A DNA stretch of 64,000 nt from Triops longicaudatus. Lineage: Eukaryota; Arthropoda; Branchiopoda; Notostraca; Triopsidae. Within the stretch, counting starts at the first letter, position 1; each line of letters opens with the position of its first letter. The position numbers were made by a program, and so were the translations under genes. Below are positions 50,691 to 63,200 of this stretch, in pieces. The notes under the pieces are model-generated. The model saw nothing but the letters and a program-made list of their open reading frames with translations. It did not search any database and was not told the origin of the DNA. The DNA lies in assembly GCA_022885665.1 (NCBI GenBank), contig JAGQDJ010000188.1:1-64000 (forward strand), given 5' to 3'.

Positions 50691-52565
50691 ATGCCGTCCG
50701 CCCAGCCTGTTTATCAACCCACAACTGTAACCTACGAACGCCAGGACAAAGAGTGGTCCACAAATTATCTCACAGAATCTGTGAGCACTTGCAGAACCAA
50801 GCCATGCATTCAGAAACTCCTTTTCATAATTTCTTCAGTGCTTTTCGTTTTGGGTCTTGTTATGACCATTTACGGTATGCTTAACTTATTTCTAAATGGG
50901 TTGATGAATAAAAGTTTTCCATTGTTCCAATACTTCAAGCTCTCGTAAATGATGCCACAACGCACGTTGAGGAAGATCCCAACAGTCTGTCTGAAGTGGA
51001 AGACGCCTTGAAAGTAACCATTTTTGTAATTCCATTCCAGCAAAGAATACTTTTACTTTTTCTTTCTTGAACTTGAATTTTTTATTAAAAAAAATATAAA
51101 AAATAAAACAGACTTCATGTACTAGTTTTCAATCCAGTCTTTAATCGAAATATCGTTTCTTATTTGATTTCACATATTTCCTATTAATTATATTTTTTTA
51201 GGACGAAGAAGAGCCCGGACAACCGCATGACCACGAGACCAACGTCATTTTAGGCACTCTAGGTATACTTTTGCTGCTCGTGGGAATTGCTTTGTATCTG
51301 GGTTTCCTACGAATGAGAGGAAACTGTCTATGGATGTGTCCCAAGGCGCGTTCAGCTGCTAATAATAGCTCAGGCAGCACCGGAGGCTCTGTCATTCCCA
51401 ATAGACAAGTAAGAAAAAAATAGTTTTCCATATTTTTATTATTGTCAACAGTGGGAAGCTACCCGAGGCTTCTAAAATTTCATGCTGATTCTTGTTGAGT
51501 TGCACAAATTTGTAACTTACAATAGAATTTCAGACTCACGGTCACAGTATGTAAAGTTCGAACTAACCTACCAGTACTTTGCAACTGCTGTTCAAAGTTT
51601 TCGCGCTTTTTCGCAGTGTACATTTTAAACGTGTTTGCAACTTTGTGACCCGTTAAGTGAATGAATAAACTTCTTTTGTCTGTCTGTCACCCTATGTTAC
51701 TCACCCACAATTTTTTTGAGCCTCGAGTATTTTCCCATGATTTGCTGGTACTATTCTTTTCTGTCGGTTTCGCTTAAGTTACGATTGTGTTATCTGTCGT
51801 GAACAGGTCAGTGACAGCTCAGTAATTCCTGTGAGTTACCACGCCATTCCTGACACGTCTGTAGTTCCTATCGAGGAAGAACGCCATAGTTTAATGGGCG
51901 ACAAAGAAACTCAGTAAGTTTAAAAAAATTTTCCCCCCTAATGTTTATTAACAAAAGTTATCTTGTCTCTTAATCGTTTACTTATTTATTGTTTCTTTTT
52001 TTTAAAGTCAACATAATTAAACGAAGTGCGGGGAGAGGCAAGGAGGCAGAATCTAAACTGCATTCATAATTTTCTCCGCCCTAACTTCTCCCGTATAGAA
52101 AACTGTATTCATTGTGCTCTTTGATCGAATCGTGCCAGAGCAACTAACATTTAGCGCTCTTTTGTTCTGTTGTTTGAGTGAAATATTAATAAGCATGACT
52201 TGTGGCTTCCTTAGTGGCGATGACACAGAACGCATGATGGATAGTGACCCCCGTATTGTGCTTAAACCTCTCAAACAAACCGAAGAAGCTTAAACGTGAG
52301 TTCCCTTTAGTTATCATACAAAAGTAGATAAATGTAGTTGAGAAAATAATATGTTTTATTTTTTCAAAGGTCACATTTTCACCTTGCACCCGCGCCAATG
52401 GCTCCGGAAGAGAATTTGTCACCTTCGCTCAGGTCTTCGTTTGTGAGTTATGGTCGAAGTACGTTCGCCTTGCACACACCCACGCCACAGTTTGGCAGCT
52501 TCACAACCATGCAGTTCAACGAATCTCCTTCCAATACTATTAGCATTTTGGGTCACAGCGTCTAA
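50691..52565 (+). CDS. Unrecognised two-transmembrane protein with alternative C-termini
   Basis: I do not recognise the family. Core exons: 50691-50874, 50940-51013, 51202-51408, 51807-51913. A Tyr/Thr-rich N-tail of 42 residues contains a Cys pair and precedes TM1 (43-64). An acidic loop (EEDPNSLSEVEDALKDEEE) leads to TM2 (about 101-122), then CLWMCPKARSAANNSS and a Ser/Pro-rich tail. Both termini are thus probably on the same side. After the fourth exon (phase 2) three acceptors fit: 52370-52565 gives a 255-aa form ending TISILGHSV; 52215-52293 gives 216 aa ending LKPLKQTEEA; an acceptor at about 52006 adds only a few residues. The 81-nt middle exon (52215-52295) carries a stop and a strong GTGAGT donor, so it behaves as a terminating cassette. 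Confidence 0.8.
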
Positions 52566-52743
52566 CGTATGGTAAACCAAAATTGCGCAAAATTTTGTAA
52601 CTTCCTGAAACAAAGTCTTCGCTCACTGCTTTTATTCAAAGATTTGATTTCTTTTTCACGTTTGACTTGATTTATTTTGTATAACGCTTGGCCATATTTT
52701 ACACCCCTCGAAAAATACAGTTTGTATAAAAGGTACTGCCATT

Positions 52744-54293
52744 CTAGTCATCAAACGTAATCTTCTTGCCCTGAAATTCGGTGACAGTAGGTTTATGTGC
52801 TCGTTTGGCCGCCCAAGATGGATGTAGTTTCTCGCTTTCAACTGGCGCTGGGGGCGGAGCTTCTCGTTCTTGGATTTTCTTAGGGTTGTGTGACTTCTGT
52901 GGTCCGGCCTTGGCCTTTTTCGTTGGTGGTTTTCTAGACCACTCAGAATTATCTCTATGGAAACTGCCGTTTCTATTAATCGATTTTCTATCCTGAAATT
53001 TTCGTTTGAAAGAATTGTTCTGTTCTCCGTCTTCATTGTCTTCCGATTCGGAATCGCTTTTCCCACCAAGGAAGAACGAGCTACTAGGAGTGTAGCCTAC
53101 TTCTTTTTCAGGTTTATCTTCTGAAGATTTAACGGGCAGTTGATCTTCGTCTTGCCATTCAGAGAGATTCAGACGGCGGATTTCTACAGTTCCTTCACGT
53201 TTTTCGGCAATAGGAACCGGAAGGGAGGGCCACGCCACGGTCACTTTATTCTTCTTGACTATTTTTTCAGCTGGTTTCGATTCCACGGCCTCAGTTGATA
53301 GCTTTGCAGATTTCGTGTCTGCAACGGACGATTGGACATTTTCTTTGGCGGTCGTTGTGTTTGATATCTGAGTTTTAGCTGTACTTTTAGGAGTTGCAAG
53401 TTTCGTTTTGGGAGGTTTGGCTTGTTTTGGTTGCTCTTCAGAATCTTCTTGCTTATCCGACTCATTTGGTTCGTCTGACAGATTATCCGAGTCACTTGCT
53501 AACTCGCATTGTTCGACGGGCTTTTCGGAAGGGGAATCGCTAGCTTTTGGAGTTTTCGCGGTTTGAGTCTGCTTGAGCTTTTCGCGTCTCTTCTGATACT
53601 TTAAACCGAGAGCTTTGGTTAGTAAAATAGTGCGTTCGATAGAATCGGGGAACGCCTCTCTAAAAGCCGTCACTCGTTCTTGGACGGGTTTGCAGGTGGC
53701 TAGGCGGATCAATGCGCGTTGATCTACTGGCAGGGATTCGGCTTGCTTCATAGCGCCCGTGGGGTTCTTATTACAAAGGGCAAATTTGGACACCTCATCT
53801 TCGGAGATTTGCTGCAAAACAAGAAGGCTTTTATCCACGGAAGTGCCATGTAGTTTTAAAACAAGGGTTTTCAATTTATTGGTGATAATAATCAGCTTTC
53901 ACTAACTCTTTTTCACTAGCGATTAATAGCTAAAAGCATGTGACTTGCAAACGGTTATGCCGACGCTTAACGACATTTATCCCATGTTGTTTATTTCATT
54001 GTGTTTCTTAAATAAAAATTATGTTACCTTTATTATGTTTATCTCCTGTAAGCAACGCTCAGCTCGACGAGCGAGTTTCGCTTTTTGGGTATCAGTTCCT
54101 TTCTTCTCTTTTAGACGTTTCGCTTGGCGTACTAAATTGTGCACAAGCCAAAGTTTGGCACGCTTTACAGTCGGCCGCATGGAAACGACCTTAAAATACG
54201 AATAGTTTTAATACAATATTGTGTTTAGTTTTAACACTGTGAAGTGGCAAGGTTTACCTGTTTACCTAGAGCTTCTTTTTCTAACCTAGTCAT
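52744..54293 (-). CDS. SRFBP1: Serum response factor-binding protein 1 / BUD22 family
   Basis: Nuclear protein of the BUD22 family; the yeast member is needed for 18S rRNA maturation and 40S subunit formation, and the vertebrate form also binds SRF. Exons in transcript order: 54293-54258, 54189-54028, 53811-52744; 421 aa against about 429 in human. The N-terminal BUD22-type region reads MRPTVKRAKLWLVHNLVRQ and KKGTDTQKAKLARRAERCL, then ISEDEVSKFAL and ALIRLA. A long Lys/Ser/Glu-rich disordered middle follows. The end is the diagnostic LHPSWAAKRAHK...EFQGKKITFDD, nearly identical to the vertebrate terminus. It is convergent with the two-TM gene; the stop codons are only 178 bp apart, so the 3' UTRs probably overlap. 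It is divergent from DCAF13. Confidence 0.95.
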
Positions 54294-54731
54294 GTTGACA
54301 AAGTTTGTATTTACGAAGGTACCAAGACGGAGAGCTCCACACGTGAGTTTTCAGAATGGCAAAGCTGTCAAATGGTCATACCGATAGGTGGAGTAAGAGT
54401 TCATTTTAAAATAAACAATCTTATATACTTGTAATCCCCCGATGGGTGTTAGTATGCGAAAATTTGTCCTGGGCTATGTAATAAAGCAAGTTAACAATGG
54501 GTATTTCTCTATAAGATGCAACGTGTCGCATCATTTGTGGAGTGGTATACTCAGATATTCAAATGTCGCGGCATTTGATTATAGCTTGGCTATTCAAACC
54601 GCCTGACGACTCGGTGCTATTTTGTCATTCGCTGCTCGCTTCGCGAATGCCTTGTAACCAAGCAACTGGTACGAAGCTTACAAAACTGAAGATTCACTTG
54701 AAGCACGTTGTCAACAATCAAATCTTCCAAA
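54294..54731. promoter_or_regulatory. Bidirectional promoter of SRFBP1 and DCAF13, with E-box
   Basis: The 438 bp separate the start codons of two ribosome-biogenesis genes. A canonical E-box CACGTG lies at 54340-54345, 47 bp upstream of the SRFBP1 start codon. Co-regulation through Myc/Max-type factors is an inference; CACGTG occurs about once per 4 kb by chance. Confidence 0.5.
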
Positions 54732-56461
54732 ATGAAAGTAAAAATGTTAACACGAAACCCGGATGACTATCTCCGAGAAACGAAACACGATATTCACAAA
54801 CGTAAGTTTTTAAGTGGCGTTATATTATATGTATTTCGTTTCTAATATGAAATTAAAAAAAAATAGTTCCGCGCAATTATGATCCAGCATTACACCCTTT
54901 GGAGACTCCTAGGGAGTATACTCGGGCGCTGAATGCTGTTAAACTAGAACGAGTTTTTGCAAAACCCTTCATCTGTAGCTTACCAGGCCATCGAGATGGC
55001 GTATCACTGCTTGTAAAACATCCCAAACAACTATCTTGGCTCTTCAGTGGCTCTTACGGTGGAGAAGTAATAATCATTCATATCTTATTCACTGCCTTAT
55101 TAATCTTTGTTTTAGCTCAAACTTTGGGATGTAGCACATAGAAAACAGCTACGGTCCGTTCAAGCCCACAATGGCTATGTACGCGGTTTATGTTTCACCG
55201 AAAATGTTCAGGGCTTCCTTACGGTTGGTGACGACAAACTTATCAAACAATGGAGTTGTAAAGTCTCGGAAGACAATGGCGAATGGGCAGAGCCCCAGAA
55301 TACTATAATCTCCAAAACAATTCTTTCTGGTATTTCCCACCATCGCAAAAAACCATTGTTCGCCACGTGCGGCGAAGTGTGCCAACTTTGGGAAGAAACT
55401 CGCGCCGAACCTATTCAGACTTACCAGTGGGGTGTAGCCAGTCTGTCCAGCGTGCGATTCAATCCTGTAGAATTGAACGTACTAGGCGCCTGTGCCAGTG
55501 ATCGTAGTATCATGATCTATGATATCCGAAACTCGGGACCTGTACGCAAAGTTGTCCTCAAAATGCGCAGTAACAGTTTATGCTGGAACCCTATGGAAGC
55601 TTTCGTCTTTACCGTCGCAAATGAAGACTTTAAGTACTACGGAAGAATTGACGCATTTTCCTTAAATTTGATTGAATATTTTACCTTTTTTAGTCTTTAC
55701 TCTTTTGACATTCGTAAGCTTAATTTCCCATTAAACGTACACATGGATCATACGTCAGCCGTCTTGGATTTGGATTACTCGCCTACGGGCAAAGAGTTTG
55801 TGACGGGAAGCTATGACAAGACCATACGAATCTTCCCTGTAGATCAGGTAATCTCGTAAACTTTATACGCTTACAGCGTACGTAAGTAATTTAAAATATA
55901 ATAATAGTAATCAAAAGAATAAAAATCTTGGAAGATGGCAGATATCATTATCGTTAATGTATCCCATAGGGTCATTCGCGAGATGTGTATCACACAAAGC
56001 GTATGCAGCGGTTAAGTTGCGTAGCGTGGTCTGGCGATGATAAATATATTTTCTCCGGTTCGGATGAAATGAATATTCGCATGTGGAAGGCGCGAGCGTC
56101 GGAGAAAATGGGCGTGGTTAAGGACCGGGAACGACGGGCCTTAGAAGTGGACGCTAAACTGAAAGAGAAGTTTAGTCAACATCCGGCAGTGAAACGCATT
56201 GCCAGACATCGCCATGTACCCAAACACGTCCTGAACGCTAAGCGTCAGATTGAAGCTTCAAGGGAATCCAGCCGCCGAAAGTAATTATCTTTCTGAAAAA
56301 AAAAAGAACACTCGACCTTTTTCTGTGAAAAGTTGCACATTATTGGTGCTAATTCGCACTCTTTACTTAATAGGGAAGCCAATCGGAGAGCTCATTCTCG
56401 TCCTGGTACGGTTCCTTATGTGCCAGAACGTCAACGACCCGTGGTGGAAGAACAGGAATGA
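54732..56461 (+). CDS. DCAF13: DDB1- and CUL4-associated factor 13 / SOF1 WD40 protein
   Basis: Nucleolar component of the small-subunit processome (yeast Sof1) needed for 18S rRNA processing, and a CUL4-DDB1 substrate receptor in animals. Exons: 54732-54801, 54867-55066, 55116-55633, 55694-55847, 55970-56280, 56374-56461; 446 aa against 445 in human. It opens with MKVKMLTRNPDDYLRETK and PRNYDPALHPLETPREY. WD40 repeats follow (e.g. LPGHRDGVSLL, LTVGDDKLIKQW, CASDRSIMIYD, GKEFVTGSYDKTIRIFPV, GSDEMNIRMWKA). It ends in the Sof1 domain with KLKEKFSQHPAVKRIARHRH. A polyadenylation signal lies at 56575-56580. Confidence 0.97.
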
Positions 56462-56574
56462 AAAGATATTGGAAATACAAGTTTTAAAATGGCCTTGTTA
56501 TCTTTGTATCCACTTCTCGGGATAAATTGTAAAGTAGTTACTATAAATATCTGTATAGGAGAAATTTTCTAGTC

Positions 56575-56580
56575 AATAAA
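56575..56580 (+). terminator. Polyadenylation signal of DCAF13
   Basis: AATAAA lies 114 bp after the DCAF13 stop and about 640 bp before the convergent Shaw stop codon. It is the only such motif directly after the gene. Confidence 0.6.
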
Positions 56581-57223
56581 GATGAAGCAAGTCAGCTAAG
56601 GGAAAAGGCAGGGAGGGGGAGAGATTCAAAAACAAAAAATTGTTTTGTCTTCCTTTTTTCGCTCACGCACGACAAAAAAAATAGACCAGGATGTCCCCAA
56701 TAAATTGCTAATCGAAGGATGGGTGGCAATGGGGTATTGGTTGTAGAAAAAATAAAAAAAAAATAAGAAAAATGTTTGTCTGCAGTAGGCAAGAATTCGC
56801 TAGAGTGGAAGATTGGATTAGAAATTGGGATGACAATTTTTCGAGCGAAAAGTGGTTGTGAATTACAGAAGCAAGAAAATGGTTCAGCCTTCTATCTTTT
56901 CAGTAATGAAAGAAATGTACAATGAATTAGCACCGTTTTGGCTGCCACTAGTTAAATTTTTGCACACTTCCCCGTTTTGCATTTCCTTAGTAGAATTTCA
57001 CTTAACGAAACCGAAATTTTTTTTTGAAAGACTCGGGAAACTGACGACTTGTCGCACTTCAAAATACGTTCGCGCCAAATATCCTCGATGTATCAACTAC
57101 GTCACACACATTTCTGCCGCTAAGTGGTGATAAGAGTTCGCAATTTTCTAGCTATTACCGCGGTGAAATTTGAGAAAAAGTTGGTAAAGTCAGTTACACG
57201 GCTTTATGATTTGTGTTGCGCAT

Positions 57224-60200
57224 TTACACTTGACTTTCACTGTTGATGACTTTGGCGTTGACCGACGGCGATCTTGAGGCCCGACGGGATCCGCTCGGCG
57301 ATTTCTTGACTCCTTCTACCGGCGAACTCGTCGCAGACTGTGGCAATGGTAATGACTGCGGCGTGGTGGCGCTGATGACAGGGTTGGTAGGCGAATTGGC
57401 CTGGGTGCCGGCAGTAGGCAGCACAGTCAGCAAGTCTGTTCCGGCAGTTGTGGTAGTCGTAGTCGATGCAGGAAGAGCGGTAGGAATGTTGTGTGTCAAA
57501 GAGGCTTCGACACCTACGCCGTTAGGGTTGAGGGCCATGGTCATTCCCATACTCATGCCCACTTTGTGGTTCAGGGTTGGTTGGTTGTAAAGGTAGTACA
57601 AACGATAGTTCCCAAGCATCGCAACGAGAATTCAATACAACGTGAATGCGGGGGTTTGGAGGAATAGGAAACAACCAGAGAACAAGAGAGAGACAAAAAG
57701 AAACAACAAAAAACATATATTACGTCTACGAGAACAAAATTCGTATACCTGAGACAAAAAGGAATTAGGGTTATAAGATTTTTTTTTTTACAAAAAATGG
57801 CATTCGACATATTCCATGCTCTAGATTTCATTCAAATTAAATCAATTCCTAGAAAAAAGCATTCAGTGCGTGCACCCAATATCCCTGATCCAAAGTACTG
57901 TACTTTCAAAATGTCTCGCTAATTCTAGAAACAACCACTAGTAAAGATGTCGCTAAGTGGCTTCTCAACTAAGGAAAGGGAAGGAGAGATATAGGACGGG
58001 GGTTGAACGGATTTTGGAAATTCTGTCGTAAAGAAAACTCACTCGTTGGATCCTAAAAAGATGATACAAACAAAATAAAAAAATTGCGTCATGCACGGCG
58101 TACAAAGGAACGTCAAGGATGAAACTAACCCAGCCTTTGAATAGACTGACCAATAAGACAGTGAGTCTGGGGCGTGACCTTCTTTTCGGAAGGTAACAAA
58201 AATTCTGACATTGCTTTCATCACAGATTGCGGCGTCTGAAAAGAAACCGACGCAGGGTGTCGAAAACATATTTCGCAGCGTCGTTTGATCGAACAAGACG
58301 AAAGAAAGTCTCCAAAAGAGACGAAAGGAAAACGGGTGGAAAAAAGGTAACGACGCCCAAGACAAATGAGTCACGAGAAAAAGGAAGAACAGAAGAACAC
58401 GAAAGTCAGTTCAAGGGAGTTTTTTTCCGAGCTTTTTCCTTCTTTCCAAAACAAAAAAGGGAAAATAAGTATCCCGATGCGACAAATAAAAAGGGCAGGA
58501 AGAAATGAAAAGACAGCAGAAGATAACGGATTAGGTGACAAGACCTCAGGCTATTTCGTAGGAATGGAAGGGGTTGGAGCTTGACTACTCAGTACCTTTG
58601 GATGTGCCATTAACATTGGAGGCAGGATTGGGATTTACACACTCGATGTCTAAAAAAATTCGAAAATTAATCACTTAACGGTAAGAAAATTTTGTACAGA
58701 CATTGCAACTCTGAGATTCTGGTATTGATTTCTTCTTTCAGTAATCAAGTCATGAACGTATTTGAGCCTAGGAGTTAAGAAAAAATTTTAATTTCGGAAC
58801 TACGAATCGTGGGCTTTACACACATCTATTTCATGGATTAAAACTTCACTAAACTTGCTGAACTGGACTGTGTGGCTGCAAAACGTGATCCAAAAAAGCA
58901 AAAAGATTCAGAGGTCTTATTAATCTATCCTTTAGCACTAAGTAAACAGGAAAGGAGAACTCTGGGAGAGATGGTCAAAACGAACAGGGCTATAATGAAC
59001 GTCTCTTATCGATTTGTTATGTTGCCATTGTCGTTTCTTTAGTCACCAACTGCGTTAGCTTTTAGGTAAATTGCAATTGCGCTGAATGGCCAGTAATATA
59101 CGAAATCAAGCAGACCGACTCCTTTTCACGCCCTAATGAATCCCTTTCGAGGTTTTCTACTTTATGTAGAGCCTTGTGCGATTTTGTTTCTTCTTTGCTA
59201 TAGCTTTACATCTGCTCAGTATTCACATTAAGCTTGTAATGCTATCTACGCTTTCATGTGGAAAATAGTGTTGGTTCGATTATCAATTACTGATGGACAA
59301 CAGTCTTTTAGCAATGGAAGGATTGCAAAAGAACGCGTACGAATAAAGCTTGTAACTATTATATAAAAATGTTGCAAGAAAAAAATGCTAAACGAAAATA
59401 CGAACGCTGTCGTGGATGGGGTGGCAAACTTCTAATTTAATTCACAAGCGTACCATTTTAGACTGCTATAGGCTTTTTCCGAGACTTCTCAGCATTGTTG
59501 TTCACGTTGCACTTCTACGAAGAACGGAATGACCCGAACCCGTGCTCAGCAGAATCAGCGGAGCCAAAAATTAGGAGACAACAAACTTCTCAAAATTCAC
59601 GCTGCACAAGTGCAGTTTTCTACTTTTGGAGTGTAAAGCTGAGAAACTTGTGGGGGCGAAAACATTTACTGGGAATAGCAGCACGTGGGGAAGAGGGGGA
59701 AAAAAGCGTTAAGCTACTTTTTATCTCAGTTTCTCCAAATACTATAGCGTCTTTGCAGCTGTTAATCACAAGATTTTCATGATCGCTGGAGTGTAAAAAC
59801 TGAGTTAAAGAGAAAAAAGGTCGAAACGAGAAGCGAGCCTTAAGTAACAAGCTCAATGTGATTAGAGTTGATCGATTTGGTCCGAGGTCCACAGTCGCGA
59901 CACAAAGCAAAATTTGATTGAAAAAGTGGCGAAAAGTGGAGAACTCGACATTTTTATTTTGCTCTCCCTTACGCAAGAACCAAGTCCTGAAGGAGCTACG
60001 GTTAAATTTATGTCAACGGTTCGTCAAACGAATACTGTACTGCTGTAATAGAGTATTACATAGCGCAGCAATTAGTGCATTATTGGTGCATGTTGAGCTG
60101 GGTAATTTTACCCTGTTGGCTGTTATTTGTGTAATTTCATTTGTATTCTTTTAATGAATGACGTTCTTTGTATTATGTTAAATTTTGAATGCATTATTAT

Positions 60201-63200
60201 TTTTCGAACTTGACGAAGCATATTTTTCAATTTATGATAAACATTACATTTTTTTCATCGCATTTGACACTTCCAGAAGAAAGTGAACCTCAATCGGATT
60301 TGTAAGTAGAATAACTGAGTCTAGGTTCATTGAGTTATGTAAAAAACTTGGAAAAGCACTGAATTGAAAAAAAAAATATGTAGTGCAGCTCTTTCTTTGA
60401 AATTCCCCAAAGCACCACAACAAGATTTTACAGTCGTAGGGTGCTGAACACAAAACTCGAACGATGTAAGCGAACGCAACGTCGAACGCGATCCTTACAT
60501 GATCGTCTTCGCGTGTGTCTTAGCCATTTTTAAAGTAGGATAGAAGCCTTAAACAAAGATGCATGCAGCTCAGTTTTGTAGACACTGATTTCAGAATTCA
60601 GAATAAATAAATTTCTCGTGAGAGGAAAAAAAAGTAAGCGATTTCATAACTTTCTTTTAAAACGAATGTTATGGCTAAGTTCAGTTATGTCTTTGTTTGG
60701 AATGAGACCGAGGGGTTTCAGAACATCAAGTTCGTTAAGAGACCACTCTTACGAGGCCAGTGGAAGCTTTCTAGTACGAGCGGAACAACCACTTGAATGA
60801 TCTATTGACCCAAGTAGGGCGGATAAAAATGCAGTGGAAAATAGAACAGAATCGTCAAAGAGGGAAGAGGTGAGCCGAGGGAGAGAAAATTTAACTTTTC
60901 TAGAATGTTTTCACAGCAGAAATGACAGTATGCAAATCCAGATAACCCGTTCGATTGTACCGAAATCAAGAAATAGTGTCAAATCTACACCACACCTTCC
61001 AGTAAAAAAAAAAAATTAAAAAAAATATTTCCTGCATTCGCATGAAAAGGAGTCATATAGATCTACGAGTATAAAAACGGGTGAAGTTAGCGAAATGGAC
61101 ATCGAGAGATCTTCCTCGGAAACCGGAAAAGGAACGCAAGGAGAGAGAACCAATTCTTCGACGAGAGAAATCCGTCGCAGGGATCGATGTGATCCTTTGG
61201 GTTCAAAGAAATACTTTCTTCTGTTTTCTTCTTTTCCGTTTTCGGCTTTGTTTGCTTCCCGGTCCGCCCCCTGGCGTACCGATTTGCTGTGCTGTTGCGT
61301 TTGATGTGTATATATACTCCGTGGGAGACCACTAAGTAATCTTTTCGGACGCTATCTGGCTCTGTAATTGCTTTTCTGCATGGCTACACTCGCCAGCGGG
61401 AAGTAAATTCCCGCTGTACTTCTACCAAAATAAAATCTACGGTAGGCCTAAGCAAAGTTTCCCTTCTCCTTTCAAATGATTCCTTTTTGTTAGCCTATTT
61501 ACAAAGCAAAAATCAGTTATTGGTGCCCCATGTTAGTCAGTGCTTTTATAAATCCCACGTGTTGGTAGGTGTTCTTGTTTTACTAATAATCTATGCATTC
61601 GTTAATTGCAGTTGTTATGAGTGAAATATTGTAGTATTTGCCGTGTTTCTATTTACAAGAGTGCAATTTATTGATGCTATTATGCTTACCCATTTTAGGT
61701 CCCATCATATCTTTGGCCATAGTTTGGGGTTTCATGGCATTTAGCCTTCGGGGTGGGCCACCAACGCCATCTACCATAGCACCCCGGCCTGGAGGCCCTC
61801 CGGCACCGGGAGGGGCGGGACCTCCGGCACGATGAGGAGCACGTGGCTGTTCAACTGGCAGAACACGCCTTCTTTTCTTGGGCAATTTGGCCCTTGCCTA
61901 ACAAGAAAGAAACACGGAATAATGAAAATTGCTTAGTACCTATGAAAACGTTGTTTCAAGTTCGGCAGATACGGTACAGTGTCTGCATTTTTAATTAGGG
62001 GCTGATAACAAAAGATGCAAACAGGAAAGGAACTATCGATTTTACTCCTGTACATTGCTCCGTCTTATATTTTTCAGTATTCTGAGCATATAAACACAGG
62101 CACGAAGAAGACCGACGGCTTAATTGTTGAACATGTTTCAACGAAGGTAAACATTGCAGAGGCAGTATGATGTATGCATACAGTGAGACAATAAAACATC
62201 CTAGCAACAAGGAATGTGCTTCACATACCATAAAAATCTGGAGCAAAAGTTAACAAGTCATCTTCCGTAATAATCTCACGATTACTTGGTTACGTAACTC
62301 AGCAGAAGTTGATAAATACAATTCCGCATCTCTCAAGCATTACATAAATGTAGAGCCGTATCCTTGTCAGTAAACGGCAAACAACAAGCATGTTTGTCGT
62401 GCTACCAATATTAGTACAGAAGAATCTCGTTATAATGAAACTTATTGTGACAAACTGTCGGATATTGTAGCCGGATCGGAATTTATTGTCCTAGGTTATG
62501 TAAAGGTTTAGAATATTCTGTTAGTTTAGAATATTTAGTGTATTCTGTTTTATTGTCTTTTACAACGAACTTCGAGTATACCAAACAATTGTGTTCTGTT
62601 CCCAAGGGATTCATTATAACGCGAATCTACTGTATTACTAGAATAAAAGTCCAATTCTAATAAAAGTTTCAAACTAGTAAAAAAGTGGTCATATCATTTA
62701 GAAGACCGAGTTCGAGTTTGTTGTATTAAGTAATTATTGGTCTGCTAAATAGAGAATGAAAAACCGTTTGCCCACATTTTCCACTTTTTTATCTACATTA
62801 AATTACTTATTAATTTAATAAAATTTTGTTTCGAGGAAGCCTTTTCTCTGCTTATAAGCTAACAGAATTATCGAGTAGGTCGTTAGTCCAATTCTCCGTT
62901 GTGATTTGTCCACTAAAGCGTAAACAATAAAGCTGCCAAACCCGACCTTCCCTTTCCGAAACTTCAGCAAATTCGATTTGCGAAACTGCTGTCCAGGTAG
63001 GCTATTTATCCAAGGGAAGGCTGTCCCCATTTCTTCTCAAGGGAGAACTGTTCAATGCAGAGGTCTTTGCAATCTGCACGTCACGGTCTTAGATTTTGAC
63101 GCTTCTCCCCTCACGTCAGGGTGACATGAAGAGAATTATAATACGACAGAAAGAGTCAACAAAAACGTAATCGAACTTCAAGGCGAAGGACGTTTGCTTT

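Noticed and set aside
53880..53935. Extra SRFBP1 exon reading ASEKELVKADYYH
   Set aside because: The frame ends in a stop with no usable donor, and exon 2 joined directly to 53811 aligns without a gap to the vertebrate protein.
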